Source: Pedomonas mirosovicensis (GTDB lineage: Bacteria; Pseudomonadota; Alphaproteobacteria; Sphingomonadales; Sphingomonadaceae). Taken from it: a stretch of 64,000 bases of DNA. The position numbers were made by a program, and so were the translations under genes. Shown piece by piece: positions 46,584 through 54,404 of the stretch; position 1 is the stretch's first letter, and each line of letters starts with the position of its first letter. The stretch is taken from NCBI RefSeq assembly GCF_022569295.1, contig NZ_JAKFIA010000001.1, positions 1,131,001 to 1,195,000 of the forward strand. The letters run 5' to 3'. Under the pieces are notes generated by a model. It made no database searches. It worked only from the letters and a program-made list of their open reading frames with translations, and was not told the origin of the DNA.

Positions 46584-47156
46584 ATGAGGAGATTTTCGCT
46601 CCTGACTGTGACGGTGGCGTTTGGCGTATTGGCTGCGGGTTCGGCCGTGGCCGGCGTAACGGTTCTGGGCACGGGCAAGGCCCGGGCCTGCTACGAAGCG
46701 GCGGAGGGCCGCGATTATACCAGAGAGACGCTTACCCTGTGCTCCGAGGCATTGTCCGAGGAGACGCTGTCGCAGCGCGACCGGGCGGCAACGCTGGTCA
46801 ACCGCGGCATCGTGAAGATGGGCCTGAAGGACGTGGACGGCGCGGTTGCCGATTACGAGACGGCTCTTGGCGCCCAGAAGCGCATGGGCGAGGCCTATGT
46901 AAACCTGGGCATTGCCTACATGTTCCAGAAAAAGGACCGGGAAGCGCTGCAAGCCCTGTCGCAGGGGCTGGCGCTCAATCCGGCCAAGGCGCACGTGGGC
47001 TATTACACCCGCGCCATCGTCAACGAACTGCTGGGGGACGTGCGGTCGGCCTATTTTGACTATCAGAAGGCCGCCGAACTGGCTCCCACATGGGACGAGC
47101 CGAGGGCGCAACTGCAGCGGTTCCGCGTTATCTCGTCAGAACGGAAGCTGTCTTGA
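46584..47156 (+). CDS. Exported TPR-repeat protein
   Basis: The 190-residue product has a signal peptide (RRFSLLTVTVAFGVLAAGSAVA) and three tetratricopeptide units: RAATLVNRGIVKMGLKDVDGAVADYETAL, GEAYVNLGIAYMFQKKDREALQALSQGL and AHVGYYTRAIVNELLGDVRSAYFDYQKAAEL. It is probably a periplasmic protein-interaction module. GAGGAGGCCGCC precedes the ATG. No partner is evident. Confidence 0.8.
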   Translation: MRRFSLLTVTVAFGVLAAGSAVAGVTVLGTGKARACYEAAEGRDYTRETLTLCSEALSEETLSQRDRAATLVNRGIVKMGLKDVDGAVADYETALGAQKRMGEAYVNLGIAYMFQKKDREALQALSQGLALNPAKAHVGYYTRAIVNELLGDVRSAYFDYQKAAELAPTWDEPRAQLQRFRVISSERKLS

Positions 47157-47228
47157 GTTTTCCGTCCTGACGCATAGACCCCTTGCAGCAGCCAGAATGG
47201 TGGTCAGGCCCGGAATTTTGCCGGGCCT

Positions 47229-47271
47229 GATCCTTTATGGCCCCGATCCTTTATGGCCCGATCCTTTATGG
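47229..47271 (+). repeat. Short tandem repeat
   Basis: GATCCTTTATGG occurs three times at 47229, 47245 and 47260 (spacing 16 and 15) in the gap between the TPR gene and hsp20. It looks like slippage amplification. Confidence 0.8.
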
Positions 47272-47286
47272 CGAGGTGTGACAACG

Positions 47287-47381
47287 GCTCGGGCCCGGCG
47301 CGAGGCCGGGCGTGACTCTTTGTGGGCCGCACCGGCCGGTGGCCGGATACAGCTCGGGCCCGGCACGAGGCCGGGCCCGAG
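47287..47381. repeat. Direct repeats and a perfect inverted repeat
   Basis: GCTCGGGCCCGGC-x-CGAGGCCGGGC appears twice (47287 and 47352). The second copy forms the perfect hairpin CTCGGGCCCGGC-ACGAG-GCCGGGCCCGAG (47353-47381). It lies just after the hsp20 stop on the minus strand and may terminate it, although no T run follows. Confidence 0.65.
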
Positions 47382-47420
47382 GGGCAGGGTCATGGGGGAG
47401 AGGAGATTTGGCTGCGCCGC

Positions 47421-47906
47421 TTACTCGGCGGCGAGCCGCTGACCCTCGACCGTCGGCGGGAGGACATCCGCCTGCGGGCCGGTTGCAATCTCGATCTTGC
47501 GGGGCCGCTTGTGCTCCGGCACCTCGCGCACGAGATCAATGTTCAGAAGGCCGTCCGCATAGGAAGCGCCGGTCACCTTCACCGTATCGGCCAGCTGGAA
47601 GCGGCGCTCGAAGGCGCGCTTGGCAATGCCGCGGTGCAGGAAGCTGCGCTCCCGCTCGGCCTGGTCGTCGCGGGCCTTGCCGCTGACGATCAGCGTGTTC
47701 TCATGGACCATAATGTCCAGCTCATCAGCGCTGAAACCGGCGACGGCCAAAGAAACGCGGTAGCCGTCTTCGCTCAGCTTTTCGATATTATACGGCGGGT
47801 AGGAAATATCCGAATTGTCCAGCCGCGAAGCAAAGTCCACAAGACGGTTCAAATTCTCGAAACCAATGGATGAACGCAGCAGGGGCGAGAAATCAATCGC
47901 ACGCAT
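47421..47906 (-). CDS. ibpA: Hsp20/alpha-crystallin small heat-shock protein
   Basis: This is a 161-residue IbpA-type holdase that keeps unfolded proteins soluble. The N-terminus MRAIDFSPLLRSSIGFENLNRLVDFAS is typical of alphaproteobacterial Hsp20 class A. The alpha-crystallin domain runs from PPYNIEKLSEDGYRVSLAVAGFSADELD to YADGLLNIDLVREVPE. A ROSE-type thermometer overlaps its ribosome site and a heat-shock promoter lies upstream, so control is both transcriptional and translational. Confidence 0.94.
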   Translation of the reverse strand: MRAIDFSPLLRSSIGFENLNRLVDFASRLDNSDISYPPYNIEKLSEDGYRVSLAVAGFSADELDIMVHENTLIVSGKARDDQAERERSFLHRGIAKRAFERRFQLADTVKVTGASYADGLLNIDLVREVPEHKRPRKIEIATGPQADVLPPTVEGQRLAAE

Positions 47907-48000
47907 GACCTATCCTCCTTCTTGAGCAATTGGTCGGTTTTTGTCCGCCACAAGGGCCGGACATCTTCATCATCAGGACCCGAAACTTTCAGCGTCCTGC
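47907..48000 (-). promoter_or_regulatory. ROSE-type RNA thermometer of hsp20
   Basis: Immediately before the start codon GACC ... GGTC (47907-47935) close a hairpin. In it AATTGCTC pairs with GAGGATAGG-side bases of the AAGGAGGA ribosome site, with the G of TTGCT left bulged. This is the hallmark of ROSE elements, which melt on heating. A second hairpin (GTCCG ... CGGAC, 47943-47962) lies upstream, as in other ROSE leaders. The pairing is read from sequence; temperature response is established for the family. Confidence 0.75.
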
Positions 48001-48008
48001 GAAACTCA

Positions 48009-48037
48009 ACTTGGGTATTCGCAAACGGGGTTTCAAG
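48009..48037 (-). promoter_or_regulatory. RpoH (sigma-32-like) promoter of hsp20
   Basis: On the minus strand CTTGAAA is followed after 15 bases by CCCAAGT, close to the heat-shock sigma consensus CTTGAAA/CCCCAT. Transcription would start near 48000, giving a leader of about 95 bases, the usual ROSE length. Confidence 0.6.
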
Positions 48038-48133
48038 AGGGGCTTGTTGCGTTTCCGTTGGCGGCAGGATGACGCAGCCGCCAGCGTGGCGGGCATTCAG
48101 AAAATATGAACTAATACAAGGGATTATGGTCTA

Positions 48134-48232
48134 ATGACGACCGGCTTTGGCTTGGGTGTGCAAGATAGAGGACGTATAAAACGAGAAGTCGGCGGGGTTG
48201 GGCCCGCCGACTTTTTTCTCGAAAGGAGGTGA
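48134..48232 (+). CDS. Possible 32-residue leader-type peptide
   Basis: A short frame begins MTTGFGLGVQDRG, runs through a strong terminator hairpin and ends FFLERR-stop at the AGGAGGTGA sequence. There is no clear ribosome site upstream. Its overlap with the terminator suggests either a leader peptide or coincidence. It resembles no family I recognise. Confidence 0.25.
   Translation: MTTGFGLGVQDRGRIKREVGGVGPADFFLERR
48186..48218 (+). terminator. Strong intrinsic terminator, upstream transcript unknown
   Basis: GTCGGCGGG pairs with CCCGCCGAC over GTTGGG and is followed by TTTTTT. No plus-strand gene precedes it for over a kilobase (hsp20 is on the minus strand). It may therefore end a small RNA or the short frame at 48134. 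AAAGGAGGTGA follows directly. Confidence 0.7.
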
Positions 48233-48435
48233 GAGGGAGCCTTTTGTGGTCGCACTTTCTTAATCGCAGGGCATGCGCCCTGCTCGAAAGCTGCTCCGGG
48301 CTCTCAATCCGGTTCGAGGAATATAGCCCCATAGGCTATAAAAGTGGAACAGCCCTCAGGTCGTATAAACCGCGCCAACGCATTTTCTGCACCTGCGCCT
48401 TGTGACCGGCGGCCCGAAAATGCTTTAGTGCCCCG

Positions 48436-48915
48436 ATGACTGCGACTCCCCCCGATGCCGTGCTGACGCCGGCGCTTATCGACCCGCTGTATGCCGAGGC
48501 CATCGCCATGGCCGATGAGGCGCGAACCTACTTCTCCGCCGCCGGGCAGGAGGAGCGGCTGACGCTCGACCCCATGGAGCGCGTGCTGTTCAGCTGCGAG
48601 TCCCTGAAGGTGACGACCCGCCTGATGCATGTGATCTCCTGGGCCATGGTGAGCAAGGCCGTGGCTGCCGGTGAAATGACACCAGAGGAAGCCGCCGCGC
48701 CGGATCGCCGGCTGGGCTTCGCGGAAGCCTCCGACGAGACGCGCGAGCCGCGCCTGACGCTGCTGCCGGCCCAGGCGCTTTCCCTCATCCGCCGCAGCCA
48801 GACGCTCTATGACCGGGTGGCGCATATCGAAGCCAGCGTGTTCGGCAACGGCGGAGATGCGCCTGCGGGTGGCGGCGCGCGGGGTCTGCAAAACCGGCTG
48901 GACGAGGCGTTCTGA
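48436..48915 (+). CDS. DUF1465 (RcdA-type) protein
   Basis: This is a 159-residue helical protein of DUF1465, the family that I associate with RcdA, the Caulobacter adaptor for ClpXP degradation of CtrA. LYAEAIAMADEARTYFSAAG, MERVLFSCESLKVTTRLMHVISWAMVSKAVAAGEMT and PAQALSLIRRSQTLYDRVAHIEA give the three-helix pattern. Together with GapR and DUF1013 it suggests the alphaproteobacterial cell-cycle circuitry. The exact role in this lineage is inferred. Confidence 0.8.
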   Translation: MTATPPDAVLTPALIDPLYAEAIAMADEARTYFSAAGQEERLTLDPMERVLFSCESLKVTTRLMHVISWAMVSKAVAAGEMTPEEAAAPDRRLGFAEASDETREPRLTLLPAQALSLIRRSQTLYDRVAHIEASVFGNGGDAPAGGGARGLQNRLDEAF

Positions 48916-48923
48916 CGGCGCTT

Positions 48924-49060
48924 GCGGAGGGTTTAAACCCTCCGCACTCCCGGTCGTTCTCGAGCCGATTCCCTGGTCGTCCCTTGCGCCTGCTGGATTG
49001 ACCGGGTGCGCCTCCTGAAACGAAGGGGATCGAAAGGGGGGAGTATAGGCCCCCTTTCAT
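48924..49060. repeat. REP/BIME-like repeat
   Basis: GCGGAGGGT-TT-AAACCCTCCGC is followed by ACTCCCGGTCGTT. The distal side has CTCCTGAAACGAAGGGGAT. GAAAGGGGGG-AGTATA-GGCCCCCTTTC (49033-49058) then forms a hairpin that could terminate DUF1465 and the convergent GtrA gene. The inside is diverged from the complete copies at 27833 and 32078. Confidence 0.55.
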
Positions 49061-49095
49061 CGTCTTGCTGTCTTCTCAGAATACCCCGAAAAAGC

Positions 49096-49524
49096 TCAGC
49101 TCTTGGCCGAGGCGAAGACGAAGCGGCTGTTGGCGAAGTAGCTGACGGCGAGGCCGGCGAAGGAGCCGGCGACAAGGGCGGCGAGCTGGTTCCAGAAGCT
49201 GTCGCCGTGGTAGGTGACGACCGCCGCATAGGCCAGGTAGTTGCACAGCGCGCCGACGGCGGTGGCAACCAGATAGGCCGCCCAGCCACGGAAGAACTTG
49301 CCCTCCGCGCGGGCGACGCCAAAGGTCCAGTACCGGTTCAGCGCATAGGTGGCGATGCTGGCGATCAAGAAGGCCGGGATGCGGGAAAGGCGGGCATCAA
49401 CGCCGCCCTGCTGGGTCAGCAGCAGCGTGACGAGAGCGTCGATCTGGAAGCCAACATGGCCGACCAGAAGGTAGCGAGGGAGGCGGGGAAGTCCCGCCAG
49501 GCGGGCGACCAGACGCTTGAACAT
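49096..49524 (-). CDS. GtrA family membrane protein
   Basis: This is a four-helix GtrA-like protein of about 142 residues. It is implicated in flipping or positioning lipid-linked sugars for cell-surface glycans. RYLLVGHVGFQIDALVTLLLTQQ, AFLIASIATYALNRYWTFG, AAYLVATAVGALCNYLAYAAVV and GSFAGLAVSYFANSRFVFA are the helices, and NRYWTF and NSRFVF are the typical loop motifs. The start is uncertain (49524 or an upstream ATG). No glycosyltransferase is adjacent. Confidence 0.87.
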   Translation of the reverse strand: MFKRLVARLAGLPRLPRYLLVGHVGFQIDALVTLLLTQQGGVDARLSRIPAFLIASIATYALNRYWTFGVARAEGKFFRGWAAYLVATAVGALCNYLAYAAVVTYHGDSFWNQLAALVAGSFAGLAVSYFANSRFVFASAKS

Positions 49525-49823
49525 CGTCGGAACTCTGCTCACTGACTCAAGAACGCGGCGCGGATGAAAAGGAGCCCCTGAGAGCGAGCTTGGGAGCATG
49601 GCTTGGTTGGCAAGCACCGCGTCCTTTCATGCTCCATCCTTTCCTTCCGTGCGGCCAGAAAGGGCGCACCTTAAAAGGCCGGACATTCGATTTCCAGTCA
49701 TAGCGCCGCTTAGGCGTGCGCTTTTTCTGCCTGGCGTGCAGCAATGCCGCAGGGGGAAGCCAGGGATGCCGGCGGCCCCTATGGTGGGTGGATGACGTAA
49801 CGGCTCGGGAAAGGGAACAAGGG

Positions 49824-50252
49824 ATGGCCGGGGAAGGGGACGAACGGCAGACGCGCGACTTTGGCGACGGCGCGGTGGGCCTGACCGTGGGCTCCCGCCT
49901 GCTGGTGGCGGTGGGAGCAGTGGAAGGCGCGGCGGGCGTGGCGCTGGCGGCGGTTGCGGCCCATGCGGTGCCCTCCGAAGCGCTGGGCAATGCCGCCACC
50001 CTGCTGATGGTCCATGCAGGCGTGGTGGTGGCGCTGGCGCTGCTGGCCGGCCACATCGGGCGGCGGGCGTGGATGCTGCGGCTGCCGGCGGCGGTGATCG
50101 CGCTGGGCGCGGGCCTGTTCGGCGCGGCGGTCGCGGTGCGGGTGCTGGCGGCCCCGGATGCGCTCGGCGGCGTTGCGCCTGTCGGGGGCACGCTCACCAT
50201 TCTTGGCTGGCTGGCCTTGCTGACGCCTGCGCTGTTCGCAGGGCGGCGGTAG
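49824..50252 (+). CDS. DUF423-like membrane protein
   Basis: The 142-residue product has four predicted helices. VGSRLLVAVGAVEGAAGVALAAVAAHAV opens it. NAATLLMVHAGVVVALALLAGHIG contains the His and small-residue pattern of DUF423 (YgdD-like) proteins. APVGGTLTILGWLALL matches the family C-terminus. An earlier start at 49716 would add a Cys-rich segment unlikely to be real. Function is unknown. Confidence 0.68.
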   Translation: MAGEGDERQTRDFGDGAVGLTVGSRLLVAVGAVEGAAGVALAAVAAHAVPSEALGNAATLLMVHAGVVVALALLAGHIGRRAWMLRLPAAVIALGAGLFGAAVAVRVLAAPDALGGVAPVGGTLTILGWLALLTPALFAGRR

Positions 50253-50270
50253 AGGGGAAAGACTCGTTCC

Positions 50271-50307
50271 AAAAGGAAAAGGAGCGGAAAGCCAGGCCTT
50301 CCGCTCC
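50271..50307 (-). terminator. Terminator after the FKBP gene
   Basis: GGAGCGGAA pairs with TTCCGCTCC. On the minus strand TTTTCCTTTTGG follows. It sits between the convergent DUF423 and FKBP genes. Confidence 0.75.
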
Positions 50308-50339
50308 CTTGAACTGTCTTGGGCTGCTTGCCCTGCCGC

Positions 50340-50870
50340 TTACTGCTGCGGCGCGCCCTGCTCCGGGCCGGCCGGCGGGAATTGGGCGCCTTCGGGCATG
50401 CTCTGGAACGCCAGCAGCTCGACCTCGAACACCAGCACGGCGTCGGGCGGGATGATGCCGCCGCCAGCGCCTTCGGGGCCGTAGGCGAGATCAGAGGGAA
50501 CGACGAGTCGGTACTTGCCGCCCTGCTGCATCTGCTGCAGGCCTTCGTTCCAGCCGGGAATCAGATCGCCGATGCGGAACATGGCGGGCTGGTTGCGGTC
50601 GTAGCTCGAGTCGAACACGGTGCCATCCTGCAGCGTGCCGCGATAGTGGACGATAACCACATCGCCCGCGCTCGGCTTGGGGCCGTTGCCTTCCCGCAGG
50701 GTTTCAATCTGCAGGCCAGAGGGCAGGGTCGTGACGCCTTCCTTCTTGGCGTTCTGCTCCAGAAACTCGCGGCTGGCTGCCTGGCTCTTCAGGCTCTGCG
50801 GCAAACCGACCTGCGACACCGCCACGGCGCCGATGACCAACACACCCAGAACAATGGCCAAACGCGCCAT
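50340..50870 (-). CDS. FKBP-type peptidyl-prolyl isomerase
   Basis: This is a 176-residue periplasmic or membrane-anchored isomerase. An N-terminal hydrophobic segment (LAIVLGVLVIGAVAVSQVGLP) is followed by LPSGLQIETLREGNGPKPSAGDVVIVHYRGTLQDGTVFDSSYDR and FRIGDLIPGWNEGLQQMQQGGKYRLVVPSDLAYG, the FKBP core. A Pro/Gln-rich tail ends the protein. rpsU lies 82 bp upstream on the same strand, with a terminator between. Confidence 0.92.
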   Translation of the reverse strand: MARLAIVLGVLVIGAVAVSQVGLPQSLKSQAASREFLEQNAKKEGVTTLPSGLQIETLREGNGPKPSAGDVVIVHYRGTLQDGTVFDSSYDRNQPAMFRIGDLIPGWNEGLQQMQQGGKYRLVVPSDLAYGPEGAGGGIIPPDAVLVFEVELLAFQSMPEGAQFPPAGPEQGAPQQ

Positions 50871-50899
50871 GATCCTAACTCCCTGAAAAACAAAAGCGG

Positions 50900-50931
50900 C
50901 AGGAAAACGAAAGCCGCCCCGAAGGGCGGCT
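50900..50931 (-). terminator. Terminator after rpsU
   Basis: On the minus strand AGCCGCCC-TTCG-GGGCGGCT is followed by TTCGTTTTCC. The UUCG tetraloop makes the hairpin very stable. Confidence 0.75.
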
Positions 50932-50952
50932 CAGCCGTTCTGCGAACGCGGC

Positions 50953-51162
50953 TTACCGGGAAGCCCCGTCGCGCTCCTGGCGCTTGCGCTCCAGCTTGCG
51001 GGCGCGGCGGACAGCGGCAGCACGTTCGCGGGCGCGCTTCTCCGAGGGCTTCTCGTAGTGGCGCCGAAGCTTCATTTCCCGATAGACGCCTTCACGCTGG
51101 AGCTTCTTCTTCAGAGCGCGCAGGGCCTGATCGACGTTGTTGTCGCGAACGATAATCTGCAT
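50953..51162 (-). CDS. rpsU: 30S ribosomal protein bS21
   Basis: This 69-residue small-subunit protein acts at translation initiation. [43 protein letters not shown] is the bS21 signature, followed by a basic tail. The ATG at 51162 is chosen; the frame continues upstream but that region is not homologous. A TTCG-loop terminator separates it from the FKBP gene. Confidence 0.96.
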   Translation of the reverse strand: MQIIVRDNNVDQALRALKKKLQREGVYREMKLRRHYEKPSEKRARERAAAVRRARKLERKRQERDGASR

Positions 51163-51316
51163 AGAGGGCCGTCTCTCTCCAATCCGATCCTGTTCACCGA
51201 AGACACCCGTCTGCGGCGCGAGGGGCCTCCCTAACAGAAGCCGCCCGCGCTGTGAAGAGCGGAATCCACACAATAATGCTTTCCGTCGCGTTTGAGTTGC
51301 GGGATATACTGCCGCC

Positions 51317-52066
51317 ATGATCGAATCCATCGACGAACTGACGCTTGAGGAACTCCGCCCCGTTCTGGTGGAAGCCCTGCTCAATCATGTTCCCTTTGAT
51401 GGCTGGACGGAGGCGGCGCTTGCCCATGCGGCCGCTGATCTCGGCATTCCGGCCAGCCGGGCCCGGCTGGCGTTTCCGGGCGGCGTCATCGATATGGTGG
51501 ATGCCTATGCCGCCTGGGCCGACGCGCGGCTGGCGGCGCAGCTCGACACCTTGAACCTCGGTGCGATGAAGATTCGCGAGCGCATCCGCACGGCGGTGCG
51601 CGTGCGGCTGGAGCAGGCCGCGCCTCACCGCGAGGCGGTGCGCCGGGCCGTCGCCGTGCTGGCGATGCCGCAGAATGCCGCGTGCTCGGCCAGGATTTTG
51701 TGGCGGACGGCCGATACCATGTGGCGCGCGGCCGGCGATACGGCGACGGATTACAACTACTATACCAAGAGGATCACGCTGGGCGGGGTCTACTCCTCGA
51801 CGCTGCTGGTCTGGCTGGACGACCAGAGCGATGGCCTTGCGGATACCTGGAGCTTCCTCGACCGGCGCATCGATGGCGTGATGCGGTTCGAGAAAACCAA
51901 GGCGCGGGTAATGTCGCTCGCCGCCAACCGCCCGGAGTCTCACCCGCTTCCTCGGCCGCCTGCGCTACCCGGCCACCTGAACGAGAGCTGCCGGTTCGCT
52001 GTCGCCCTGGCCGCTTTGGCCGGGATGGGCAGGGAGTGCGGCAACTTGCCCGCGCAGGATACGTAG
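51317..52066 (+). CDS. COQ9 family protein, C-terminus frameshifted
   Basis: COQ9 is a TetR-fold lipid-binding protein that presents ubiquinone intermediates to COQ7. [23 protein letters not shown] and [33 protein letters not shown], then [42 protein letters not shown], match the family. After MSLAANRP one G too many (51934-51935) shifts the frame. Restoring it gives [14 protein letters not shown] and a stop at 51980, the normal family end. As written the tail to 52066 is spurious. Confidence 0.88.
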   Translation: MIESIDELTLEELRPVLVEALLNHVPFDGWTEAALAHAAADLGIPASRARLAFPGGVIDMVDAYAAWADARLAAQLDTLNLGAMKIRERIRTAVRVRLEQAAPHREAVRRAVAVLAMPQNAACSARILWRTADTMWRAAGDTATDYNYYTKRITLGGVYSSTLLVWLDDQSDGLADTWSFLDRRIDGVMRFEKTKARVMSLAANRPESHPLPRPPALPGHLNESCRFAVALAALAGMGRECGNLPAQDT

Positions 52067-52081
52067 CGGGACTCGACGCTT

Positions 52082-52112
52082 CCTTCTCAATCTGATAGTG
52101 CTTCTCAAATGC
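52082..52112 (+). promoter_or_regulatory. Direct repeats upstream of feoA
   Basis: TTCTCAAT and TTCTCAAA recur 18 bases apart, 25-60 bp before feoA. The spacing suggests a regulator site. No good Fur or Irr box is seen, so the identity is open. Confidence 0.3.
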
Positions 52113-52137
52113 GTATTTCGGCCGGGAAACCAACGTC

Positions 52138-52413
52138 ATGTCCGAGCAGGTAACACTTGGCTCATTGCCGCCAGGCACGCGCGCCCGCATCGTCTCCATC
52201 GATGCCGAGGCCGATCGCCAGGGTCTGCATCTGCGCCTCTATGAAATGGGCTTCGACGAAGGCGTTGAGGTGGAAGTGCTGCATAGGGGGCCCATTGGCG
52301 GCGATCCGATCGCCGTGCAGGTGGGCGGCATGATCGTGGCCATGCGCCGGGCCGAGGCCGGTCTGGTGCGGGTGGCATCGGGCGCGGCCCTGCTGCGCGA
52401 GGCCGCCGAATGA
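52138..52413 (+). CDS. feoA: Ferrous iron transport protein FeoA
   Basis: FeoA is a small SH3-like cytosolic partner required for FeoB function. The 91-residue product reads LGSLPPGTRARIVSIDAEADRQGLHLRLYEMGFDEGVEVEVLHRGPIGGDPIAVQVGGMIVAMRR, the usual fold. Its stop overlaps the feoB start (ATGA). Confidence 0.94.
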   Translation: MSEQVTLGSLPPGTRARIVSIDAEADRQGLHLRLYEMGFDEGVEVEVLHRGPIGGDPIAVQVGGMIVAMRRAEAGLVRVASGAALLREAAE

Positions 52414-54260
52414 CGACGGCAACTGTTGCGGTTGTCGGCAACCCCAATGCCGGCAAGACCTCCCTGTTCAATGCGCTGACCGGCGCGCGCCAGAAGGTGG
52501 GCAACTATCCGGGCGTGACCGTGGAGCGTAAGGCCGCCCGCCTCACGCTGGCGGATGGCCGCCACGTGGAAATGGTGGATCTGCCGGGGGCCTACAGCCT
52601 CAACCCGCGCAGCCCCGATGAAGAGGTGACGCGCCGGGTGCTCCTCGGCACGCAGGAGGGCGAGGGCAAGCCCTCGGCCCTGGTGTGCGTGGTGGATGCG
52701 ACCAACCTGCGGAATCACCTGCGCTTCGTGCTGGAGTTGAAGCGGCTGGGCCTGCCCATGGTGGTGGCGCTCAACATGATCGACCTGGCCGAGCGCGACG
52801 GCATTAAGATCGACGTGGCGCGGCTGCAGGAGTTGCTCGGCCTGCCGGTGGTGACGACCGTCGCCGTGCGGCGGCGCGGGCTTGATGCGCTGCTGGCTCA
52901 GCTGCCGGGGCTGATCGACACCGCGGCGGCAACCGCGACGGCCCTGCCGCCGGCGGACGTGCGCGCGCTCCAGAGCGAGGCGCGGACCATCTCCGGGCAG
53001 GCGGTGGTCTCCGAGGGGCAGGGGCGCAGGATCACCCGCTCCATCGACCGGGTGGTGCTGCATCCGGTGGCCGGGCCGCTGATTCTCGCCGCCATCCTGT
53101 TCCTCATGTTCCAGGCGGTGTTCGCCTGGGCCGAGGCGCCGATGTCGTGGATCGAGGGCGTCTTCGCCATGCTGAGCACCAGCGTGGCGAACCTGCTGCC
53201 GGAGGGGTGGCTGCGCTCGCTCATCAACGATGGCGTGATCGCCGGCGTGGGCAGCGTCGTCGTGTTCCTGCCGCAGATCCTTATTCTCTTCGCCTTCATC
53301 CTGGTGCTGGAGCAGTCCGGCTACATGACGCGCGCCGCCTTCCTGATGGACCGGGTGATGGCGCGGGTGGGGCTGAACGGCCGGGCGTTCATTCCGCTGC
53401 TGTCGTCCTTCGCCTGCGCGGTGCCGGGCATCATGGCGACCCGCAGCATCGACAACCCGCGCGACCGGCTGACCACCATCCTCATCGCGCCGCTGATGAC
53501 CTGCTCGGCCCGCCTGCCGGTCTACACCATCATCATCGCCGCCTTCATTCCGGACCGGGCGGTGTGGGGCGGCATCGGCCTGCAGGGTCTGGTGCTGTTC
53601 ATCCTCTATGTGGTCGGCGCGCTGAGCGCGCTGGGCGTCGCCTGGGTGCTTCGCAGCTCGGTGGTGCGGGGCGCATCGCAGACCTTCCTCATCGAGATGC
53701 CCAAATATCAGCTGCCGGCGCTGCGCGACATGGCCATCGGCCTGTGGCAGCGGGCGGTGGCGTTCCTCAAGCGGGCCGGCACCATCATTCTGATCTCGAC
53801 CGTCGTGCTGTGGTTCCTCGCCACCTTCCCGGCCCCGCCGGCGGGGGCGACGGACCCGGCCATCGACTACTCCATCATCGGCTACATCAGCCAGGGGCTG
53901 GAGGTCATCTTCGCGCCCATCGGCTTCAACCGCGAGATCGCGCTGGCGCTGCTGCCGGGCATGGCCGCGCGCGAGGTGGCGGTGAGCGCGCTGGGCACCG
54001 TCTATGCGTTGCAGGGCAGCGAGGACGCGATGACCCTGTCGCTGGTGGAGACGCTGCGCTCGGCCTGGCCGCTGCCGACGGCGCTGGCCTTCCTCGCCTG
54101 GTACGTGTTCGCGCCCCAGTGCCTCTCGACGCTCGCCGTGGTGCGGCGCGAGACCAACGGCTGGAAGTGGACGCTGTTCATGTTCGGCTATCTTTTCGCC
54201 CTGGCCTACGTGGCCTCGGGGCTCACCTACTGGATCTCCCGCGCGCTGCTTGGCGCATAG
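52410..54260 (+). CDS. feoB: Ferrous iron transporter FeoB
   Basis: FeoB is the GTP-dependent Fe(II) importer in the inner membrane. The 616-residue product has the G-domain with G1 GNPNAGKTSLFNAL, G2/G3 GVTVERK ... DLPGAYSLNP, and G4 LNMIDLAE. A helical linker and about eight membrane helices follow, with the conserved Cys motifs SFACAVPGIMATRSI and PLMTCSARLPVYTIIIAAF. It is shorter than E. coli FeoB because the C-terminal extra domain is missing, and feoC is absent. Confidence 0.96.
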   Translation: MTTATVAVVGNPNAGKTSLFNALTGARQKVGNYPGVTVERKAARLTLADGRHVEMVDLPGAYSLNPRSPDEEVTRRVLLGTQEGEGKPSALVCVVDATNLRNHLRFVLELKRLGLPMVVALNMIDLAERDGIKIDVARLQELLGLPVVTTVAVRRRGLDALLAQLPGLIDTAAATATALPPADVRALQSEARTISGQAVVSEGQGRRITRSIDRVVLHPVAGPLILAAILFLMFQAVFAWAEAPMSWIEGVFAMLSTSVANLLPEGWLRSLINDGVIAGVGSVVVFLPQILILFAFILVLEQSGYMTRAAFLMDRVMARVGLNGRAFIPLLSSFACAVPGIMATRSIDNPRDRLTTILIAPLMTCSARLPVYTIIIAAFIPDRAVWGGIGLQGLVLFILYVVGALSALGVAWVLRSSVVRGASQTFLIEMPKYQLPALRDMAIGLWQRAVAFLKRAGTIILISTVVLWFLATFPAPPAGATDPAIDYSIIGYISQGLEVIFAPIGFNREIALALLPGMAAREVAVSALGTVYALQGSEDAMTLSLVETLRSAWPLPTALAFLAWYVFAPQCLSTLAVVRRETNGWKWTLFMFGYLFALAYVASGLTYWISRALLGA

Positions 54261-54288
54261 GCGGGAAGCCTTTTGGAACCGGCCTCAG

Positions 54289-54335
54289 GAACCGCGCCAA
54301 GGGCACCCCTCGGCGCGGTTTCGCTATCGACGCTG
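54289..54335 (+). terminator. Hairpin after feoB
   Basis: AACCGCGCC pairs with GGCGCGGTT over AAGGGCACCCCTC and is followed by TCGCTATC. The T run is poor, so termination is only possible. Confidence 0.45.
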
Positions 54336-54404
54336 TGGTAATTGGTGGCAGGGCTGCTATGCTCCGCGCCCAAGATTTAAGACAGGAACGGAAACGGAAG
54401 CAGC

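Noticed and set aside
47229-47381. CRISPR array
   Set aside because: There are only two or three short repeats with no regular unique spacers, and no cas genes nearby.
52067-52137. Fur box upstream of feoA
   Set aside because: No adequate match to a Fur or Irr consensus was seen; only two TTCTCAA direct repeats are present.
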